In this document: positions 57,595-64,000 of the stretch, one piece after another
Layout: every line of letters starts with the position of its first letter
Numbering within the stretch: the stretch's first letter is position 1
Source of the DNA: Welwitschia mirabilis
Lineage: Eukaryota; Gnetophyta; Gnetopsida; Welwitschiales
DNA length: 64,000 bases
Assembly: GCA_051453625.1 (NCBI GenBank)
Contig: JBOZIK010000001.1
Coordinates: forward strand, 87,527,810-87,591,809
Reading direction: 5' to 3'
Translations under genes and position numbers: made by a program
Notes under the pieces: model-generated
What the model saw: the letters and a program-made list of their open reading frames with translations, nothing else
Told to the model about the DNA's origin: nothing
Databases searched by the model: none

Positions 57595-59390
57595 TAGTGA
57601 TGTGGTTGGCTTAAAGAGTTTGTTGAAAAAATGATAAAGGCTTTCCAAATGGTGGATCATGGATAAATTCTTAGCTAATTTTGTTTTTAAGTAGGATTTC
57701 TAAGAGATTTTTTCTCAAGTAATTCCATAAGCAATAATGATTATGAACCTATGTTTTTCTGATTGATATTACTTATTGACTTATTCTTTTGTGTATAACT
57801 TTCTAATTTGTAGTCTCTCTAAAATGGTTTATTACTAGCTATTGATTAATCATCATTAGATGTATCCAATTATACTTTAAATTACAACATATTTTTACAT
57901 AATTTTTTACTCCCTAAGATAGTTTAAAACTCAACATCTTATTATATTTTCTCATATTCTTATTCATAATTCTCTTCATAGGTTTCTTCCTTATTCATAA
58001 TAAATATGATTTGGGTGTCATCAATTTTATTCTTATTAATTCCTTCAAAGTTTTTAAGGCTCTCAGGTTCAAGGAATATAGGAATATTTTATTCTTATTA
58101 TTATTAGTTAAGAGAGCTAAGAAGTTTTTCATTGATTTGGGTATTTATTAAAGGATTTATGCAATGTTTTCATTAATTTTGTTAATGGTTTTTTTTGTAA
58201 GGATTATGAGAGAAATTAAAGCATGTTAGAAGCTTCTTTCAAAAATCTTTAAAAGATACATTTGAAGAAAGATGAGGTGGTTTGTTAAGTGTAGAAATAT
58301 AAGGGGTAGTGATGAAATGATAAAGAATATTGNNNNNNNNNNATAAAAGGTTAAGACCCAAAGAATGATAAGCATAAAAATGAGGATAAAGGATATAGAT
58401 TGTGAGGGATGATAAAAGACATGGGACCAAACTCCTATTGATTGATGTATAAATTTTAAAATTTAAAGTTGCAAGAAGGTTGATCTATGTAAGAATTGAA
58501 ATGAGGATATTCTTAAAATGTCTATCTCATATTGAAAGAATTTAGGGGTTTGGAATGATATGAGTTACATTAAAGTTAGTCCTCTACAATTTATTTAAAT
58601 TAAATGAAGTTTGCTATAGTTCATTTGCGTTGATCATGATTCTAAAAGCTATAAGGATAGACATGTTGGAGTTAGAAGGTGTTTCAAATGGGTTAGGTGT
58701 TCAACTCATGGTTAAGGTTTAGAAAATAGATTATAATTTTAGCTAAACATTTACATTTTTCTAAATTTTTATAGTTTCATAGAAATCCTAATACATGAAA
58801 GGTTTAAAAGAATTTCCAAGAGGTATTAATTATAATATTTGAGTATTTAAAGTAAGAATGCTAATAGTATTAATTATGGAAGGTAGAAACATCATCATTT
58901 TTAAGAAAAAGTTGTTCAAGAAAAACATAGAGGTTTCATTTGACCTACACATTACGTTTCATGTTATGAGGTCTTAAAAAATTTAAGTAAAAAATTGAAT
59001 TGACTATAACTACTAAAAGAAACAACATAATATAATAAAACCTCTATGTTATGTTTTTAAAAAAATTTAATAAAAACAAAACTAAGAAAAACCAAAAAAT
59101 TTACAAAAAATTTATGTAAAGCATATAAAATTAAAATAAATATGATAAATGATTAGAGTTTAATTTTTTACAATTTCAATATTGGTTATAGCCTGTAGGA
59201 AATTCATTAGACTTGCAATATAAAATAATAGATATGAAATATAATTTGAATTAGAATGAAAGACTAAACAAAACTAAGAAAGTAGGCCAGTTTGGGCTTC
59301 ATTAAAAAAGGAAAAGTACCCATCACTAGAAAAATAAAAGATAACTAATAAAATTTCATGAATAGAATCATATACTCTTAAAATGTTATC
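57595..59390. other. Interior of element D, expected gag region, unreadable
   Basis: By orientation gag should lie here on the minus strand. No Gag motif could be read; stops are dense. A 10-N gap lies at 58,333-58,342. Confidence 0.45.
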
Positions 59391-59399
59391 ATGTCAATA

Positions 59400-59418
59400 T
59401 CCCCAATAATGGTAGTAA
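59400..59418 (-). promoter_or_regulatory. Decayed PBS of element D, possibly tRNA-Asp type
   Basis: The minus strand reads TACTACCATTATTGGGGATA about 10 bases inside the LTR end. The CC.TT...GGGGAT skeleton agrees with the Asp-tRNA PBS typical of Athila/Tat elements if several C/G positions decayed to T/A. Confidence 0.4.
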
Positions 59419-59428
59419 AATCTATTCA

Positions 59429-60875
59429 TGTATAGTAGTAAACTAGATCTAACTAGGTAGAATCTTGTATTATTCTTCCAAATGCATATATGTGATAACT
59501 AAACAAGAGAAACAAAATAATTCTAACTTGAAAATGAAAAGAAAAACAAAACATAAATGAAAATATTAAGATAAAAAGTGATCTTCACTTAATGATGTAA
59601 GGGAATTAAGTATCCAAAGGTCTAATCGATTCATCCAACACTACACCTTCCTCTAATAACTCCTATATCCTAAAACATAACCAAAATCATCAAGTCATTA
59701 AGGATTAATAAGGCATAATTTCATTTACCAAATTAGTGTTAGTGAGTTATTTAGTCCAACTGATTGTTCATAGCACTTCATAACCATGAAATGTATGAAC
59801 AAAGATGTACAAGATCTGTTAAATAATAGCAACTATAAATATCATAAAAGTAACCTTAAATAAGTCAATCAATATAAAAGAATTTAACAATAAAGTAGTT
59901 TTAGCTAAAACTTACTAATACCAAATCAATAATAATTAATAATGAAAGAAAGAAATCTACTTAAGAACTAGCTTTACCTAAACATTTCTAATACTAATTG
60001 AATTATGGATTAATAGTAAAAATATGAAAACCATCTCTTATATTAAAGTCTAAAAATATACATTAAATCAAAAAAAATAGTTAAAGATGAAGGACTTCTC
60101 AACTAGCCTTAAAATAATTTGCCCCCAAGAAAGATGATTATAAAACCATGACATCCTAGCACTCTCAGAATTTTCCACATTCACTAATTAAAAATCCATT
60201 ACAATTAGGGCTTAAGACCCTTCGATAAATTTCAGAAAGCTTATAAATATTTTTTATGATGTGTTAGGTGAGTAATTTATGGATGGATACATAAGAGAAG
60301 TTACATTATATTGGTTACTTAAGAAGTAGGTTATAATTTTTAGCATGTAGACACAAGGAAATATTCTTTATCTTCCTATGTAACATGATGATAATATGTC
60401 CTCTATCTACTAATGATGCTACCAATAGATGTCATGTCATATACCTTCCAATTGATCATCCTCGTTACATCACATGTTGCTATGACATATCATTTTATAC
60501 TTCCACCATGTATTACTAGAGTTAAAGGTTGAATATGATTTATTATCTAAGAGAGCCCACAAGTGTAAAGTGATGAACTTTTCAATATAATATAAAAACA
60601 TGAGTTTTGCATTGGTCTATCTCAAAAAGCCAACAATACCAGTAGTTTTGACTAGTGGTCTTGGCATTTCTTGTCAAAATTTTTTCATGTTTTTCAATAT
60701 CATCCAAATTCTAGTAGTAAACCTACTCATGTTAAAGAAAAGCTCATATGTTCATTAAATATAATAATATATATTGAAGACATTAATTTTTGATAAAATA
60801 ATAAATTTAATGTTTTTGCTTATGATAAATTAATTAACTATACTTACTTGAAATATCAATTTTTACATCTAAATA
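59429..60875 (-). repeat. 5' LTR of element D
   Basis: About 1,447 bp, partner of 53,545-54,975. Confidence 0.8.
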
Positions 60876-61836
60876 ATAATTTAAAAATAAGATGAATCTA
60901 GACTTAAAGAATAATTAAACTAGCAATAAATCTTTAGGTAAAATTCTCCAATGGGTTAGTCACATATTAACGATAGAACTTTGGCAATCATAATAAGAGT
61001 TAATTACCTATATCTAGGAGGTCAATCATCTAGATCAACTACCTATCAAAAGAGGTCATCTACTTATGAATTCAATAGAAATAGGACACATGTGATTTTT
61101 TAGTTCCATACTCAAGGTCAATTGTTCAACTCAGCTCTTATTCCATAAGGTCAATATAAGATGAAGAATTAATTATCACTTCAAAAGAATCGATTGTTAA
61201 TCTAAAAGATAAGGGAAAAAATACCCATGATATATTATTGAAAACTATTATAAATTTATTTAGGGAATTCAACCATCCCTTTTCAAGGGTCTTAATAGTT
61301 AAATCTTTGATCTTTGTATCCTACAATAGCCACAACACATTCTTCTATAAATAATTAGGCTATTATATGGATATACACCTTTTATCGAATCAAATTTGTA
61401 CTTTAATTATCATCATGCTAAATAAATTGTAATTTGATCTTTGAAATTTCTATTTATTCTAAATTATAACATTAAAAAAAGGAATTGACTTATAATTGAG
61501 CCTAAGGATTACTAGAAAATATCATTATATTAATTAAGGATAACCATAAAGTCCCATTGATATGAAGTTAGAAGCTACATTAATAATAAAGAAAAATAGG
61601 CTTATTTTCTATATCTTGCATTTATTGCTTTGTTTCATTTAGTTTGATTTATGAGCTGAAATTATTATATATTTAGTTAATTACTTAAGTTACTATCATT
61701 GTTGAATTGGGATTAGAATGTAAATAATTAATTGATAGATTATATAAATAAAGTGTTAAGTTATTAAATTGCAAAAATTGCTTTATCTATCTTGTTCAAT
61801 GCTTCTTATATGATAACTAGTCTTAACAATTGGTAT
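60876..61836. other. Probable LTR of copia element E; no gene
   Basis: The segment ends ...CTTAACA directly before a PBS, so at least its right part should be a 5' LTR. No partner LTR is in the window. Confidence 0.4.
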
Positions 61837-61838
61837 TA

Positions 61839-61850
61839 GAGCTTTGTCAT
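61839..61850 (+). promoter_or_regulatory. PBS of copia element E
   Basis: TGGTATTAGAGC, the initiator-Met PBS with one C-to-T change, a few bases after CTTAACA and about 45 bases before the gag start. Confidence 0.7.
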
Positions 61851-61892
61851 AGATATTTTTGATTATATATGATTACTTAATAGTATTTAAAT

Positions 61893-62573
61893 CATGGAAG
61901 GTTAACTAATCAACTTTCCTCCTTTCCTCACCAGTGGTAGCTATAAATTGTGGAAGACTAGAATGTAATTATTCATTAAAGTTATGATTTTTAACTATTG
62001 GACTATTATGAAAGAAAGTTTTTCACCTCCAATGGAATATTAAAAAAATAATGGAATCACTAGATTTTTAGGCAAACTAAGAATCACATGGGATGATAAA
62101 TAAAAATATTAAGATGTGCTCAACAAAAAGGCTATAAATACTATTTGTTATGAATCAAATATAGAAGATTAAAAAAAGATAAGAAGCTTTTCTATAATAA
62201 AACATACCTAGGATTACTGCTAGGTATCATATGAAGGAGCTAATTAAATTAACAAGATCGTGATTAAAATATAATTTAAGAAAATTTAAATGAAAGATGA
62301 CAAAACATTTATGAAATTTAATAACAAACATATAGATATTATTAATGGTCTTTAGGGGCCTAGAGAATCTCTCAAAACTAGTTAAATTATTCAGAAGATC
62401 TTGAGGTCTCTATTAAAACTTATGAAAATAAAATTATATTAATTAAAGATATAAAGAACAGTAAAAATATTAGTCTTGAAGAACTAGTAAGTGACATATT
62501 GACATTTAAATTAAGACATCTTCACAAAGATATAAAAGGTAAAGGTATGTCTCTTAATGATAAAAATGTTTTC
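61893..62573 (+). pseudogene. copia element E gag, first copy (broken, cut by a gap)
   Basis: ATGGAAGG (about 61,893) starts a Gag of the UBN2 type. LINFPPFLTSGSYKLWKTRM is followed by FSPPME. After several breaks, MKDDKTFMKFNNKHIDIING (about 62,295) and then ESLKTS, KILRSL and DIFTKI/HKDIKGKGMSLND (about 62,521) match the order of the copia UBN2 Gag (LKSLG..., RKILRSLP, L..HE). Stops are frequent. It ends at a 100-N gap (62,574-62,673) before any zinc knuckle. Gag would assemble the particle; this copy is dead. Confidence 0.78.
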
Positions 62574-62786
62574 NNNNNNNNNNNNNNNNNNNNNNNNNNN
62601 NNNNNNNNNNNNNNNNNNNNNNNNNNNNNNNNNNNNNNNNNNNNNNNNNNNNNNNNNNNNNNNNNNNNNNNNNGTATTATGTACCTTTTGATTAAATTTA
62701 CCACATATATCCCTATGGAAGAATGATACTAAGTGTTTCACTTAGTTTAATCTAATTATTATGATCCATAAAATAATGATATACAT

Positions 62787-63800
62787 CATGGAAGCTCAAC
62801 CAATTAATCATTTACCATACTTTACTAGTGATTACTATAAATTATAAAAAATAAGAATGTAAGTATTTGTTAAATTAATGACTTTTAATTATGGAACTGT
62901 TGTGAAGAAGGCTTCTTTCCTTCAATGTAATCTTAAATAGTTGATGGGTCACCACTTTTAAGATCAAACCAAGGAGCTCATAGGATGATAAAGAGAAAGA
63001 CCAGATAATTATTAATAAGAAATCCATAAATGCTATATGATATGGACTCAAGATGGAATATTACAAAAAGGTAAGAAACTTTAGCACTAGAAAAGATATA
63101 TAAGATTACTTACAAGTAATATATAAAGAAATGAATCAGATTAAGAAGACCAAGAGGTAAATGCTTGTGACATAATTTGAGTAAATTTAAATTCAAGATG
63201 ATGCAACATTTATAGAATTTAACAACAAATCATGAACATTGTTAATAGATTTTAGTGCCTTGAATAACTTCTCAAATCTAGCTTGATTACTAAAAATATT
63301 TTGATATTTTTATCAAAAGCCTATAAAAATAGGGCGTTATTAATTGAAGATATGAAATATATTAAAATCATCAATATTAAAGAATTGGTGAGTGATATAT
63401 TTACATTTTAGTTAAGGCATCTTTACAAAGGTAATAAATGAAAAGGTATGTATTCTAATGTCAAAACATTTTCTTCCTTTAAAGTAAATAATAAATATGA
63501 TTTAACTAGTTCTACTTTCTTTATAATATGGATGAAGAATTAGCTTTATTCACTATAAAATTCAAGAATATGTTGATAGGTAATAAATGGAGAAATAGAA
63601 AGAAGTATACCATATCATTCTCAAAAACCAAGATCAAATTTAGAAAGAAAGTGACTCAATGACATGCTTATTAAGGATTTAGTCACATGGTAACTGAGTA
63701 TCCAAATAATAAGAAGAACAAGGAATTAAAAGACCTTAAATAAAAATGTAACATAACTACTTGGAATAATGATGAGTACAAAAATGAGGACTCTCTTAAT
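62787..63800 (+). pseudogene. copia element E gag, second copy
   Basis: ATGGAAGCTCAACC (62,788) restarts the same Gag: MEAQPINHLPYFTSDYYKL, then KIRM and VKLMTFNYGTVVKKASF. Later LRHLYKG-like sequence (about 63,412) matches 62,514 of the first copy. A zinc-knuckle remnant reads HAY then a stop, GFSHMVTEYPNNKKNKELKD (about 63,662-63,740), in which the first cysteines are lost. The first and second copies are about 895 bases apart, in tandem. The element continues beyond the window. Confidence 0.75.
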
Positions 63801-64000
63801 ATTAAGAGGTTGTATATTATGGGTTTCACATCTTCTAACTTAGCCCTCATCATAAACATAGATAGATTTTTAAATTAGATTTATCTAATCCTTATAAATT
63901 GGATTTGAAAAATGTTTTACTAATTGTAGATGAAGAAGACAATAATGAAAAAATATTGACTTTCTAATGTTAAAGAGGATATATCAACATATACTAAATA
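63801..64000 (+). other. Continuation of copia element E to the window edge
   Basis: Post-knuckle sequence, no motif readable. The element is truncated by the window. Confidence 0.4.

Larger units (their letters stand above)
53545..60875 (-). mobile_element. LTR retrotransposon D, gypsy-like, minus strand, decayed
   Basis: Paired LTRs at 53,545-54,975 and 59,429-60,875 flank a 4.45-kb interior that contains a 602-N gap. A possible end of pol and polypurine region lies inside the left LTR (55,147-55,202) and a decayed PBS lies inside the right LTR (59,400-59,418), both consistent with a minus-strand element. The interior includes an inverted copy of the module seen at 38.5 and 52.2 kb, linking it to the same family as gypsy element C. 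No catalytic domain is readable. Confidence 0.7.

Overview
This window looks like nuclear DNA from a flowering plant, from a gene-poor, repeat-rich (heterochromatic or pericentromeric) region. The evidence is strong A+T richness, no intact gene over 64 kb, assembly gaps (runs of N from 8 to 801 bases), and wall-to-wall decayed LTR retrotransposons of the plant Ty1/copia and Ty3/gypsy superfamilies. Primer-binding sites (PBS) resemble the 3' ends of plant initiator Met-tRNA and, in one case, possibly tRNA-Asp. I cannot name the species. Many coding remnants carry CAG/CAA to TAG/TAA and G-to-A changes, as expected for old, heavily cytosine-methylated repeats.

Layout. 1-5.9 kb: the 3' end of one element and its long LTR (about 833-3533, + strand), then a second copy of that LTR in inverted orientation (about 3670-5785). 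These LTRs carry two family-specific minisatellites and a TATA box. 5.8-12.7 kb: LTR ends with initiator-Met PBS motifs, followed by two copies of a >2 kb unit. Each unit contains the same broken fragment of a plant STP-type monosaccharide/H+ symporter gene. 12.7-15.2 kb: nothing recognisable. 15.2-17.6 kb: another copy of the first LTR family, interrupted at 17,595. 18.7-26.0 kb: a nearly complete but dead Ty3/gypsy element on the - strand with paired LTRs, PBS, polypurine tract, gag and protease remnants. 28.9-38 kb: a + strand Athila-like gypsy gag-protease-pol remnant, split by a complete dead Ty1/copia element (30,384-36,892). The copia element has a putative 5-bp target duplication, and its gag, protease, integrase, RT and RNase H remnants are in order.

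38-53 kb: gypsy-associated internal modules, a weakly recognisable plant-transposon ORF remnant, an anomalous GC-rich island (40.47-41.0 kb), and a direct repeat of more than 2.5 kb (44.1-46.6 and 48.1-50.96 kb) that may be an LTR pair. 53.5-60.9 kb: a third LTR element on the - strand with 1.43-1.45 kb LTRs. 61.8-64 kb: a Ty1/copia gag region with two gag copies in tandem, running off the right edge.

No gene here is predicted to be functional. The most unusual points are the twice-present sugar-transporter fragment that shares identical lesions in two retroelement contexts, the base-resolved copia-in-gypsy nesting, the inverted LTR pair that could form a hairpin transcript, the tandemly triplicated PBS-like modules, and the GC-rich island. 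I saw no previously undescribed enzymatic or defence system.
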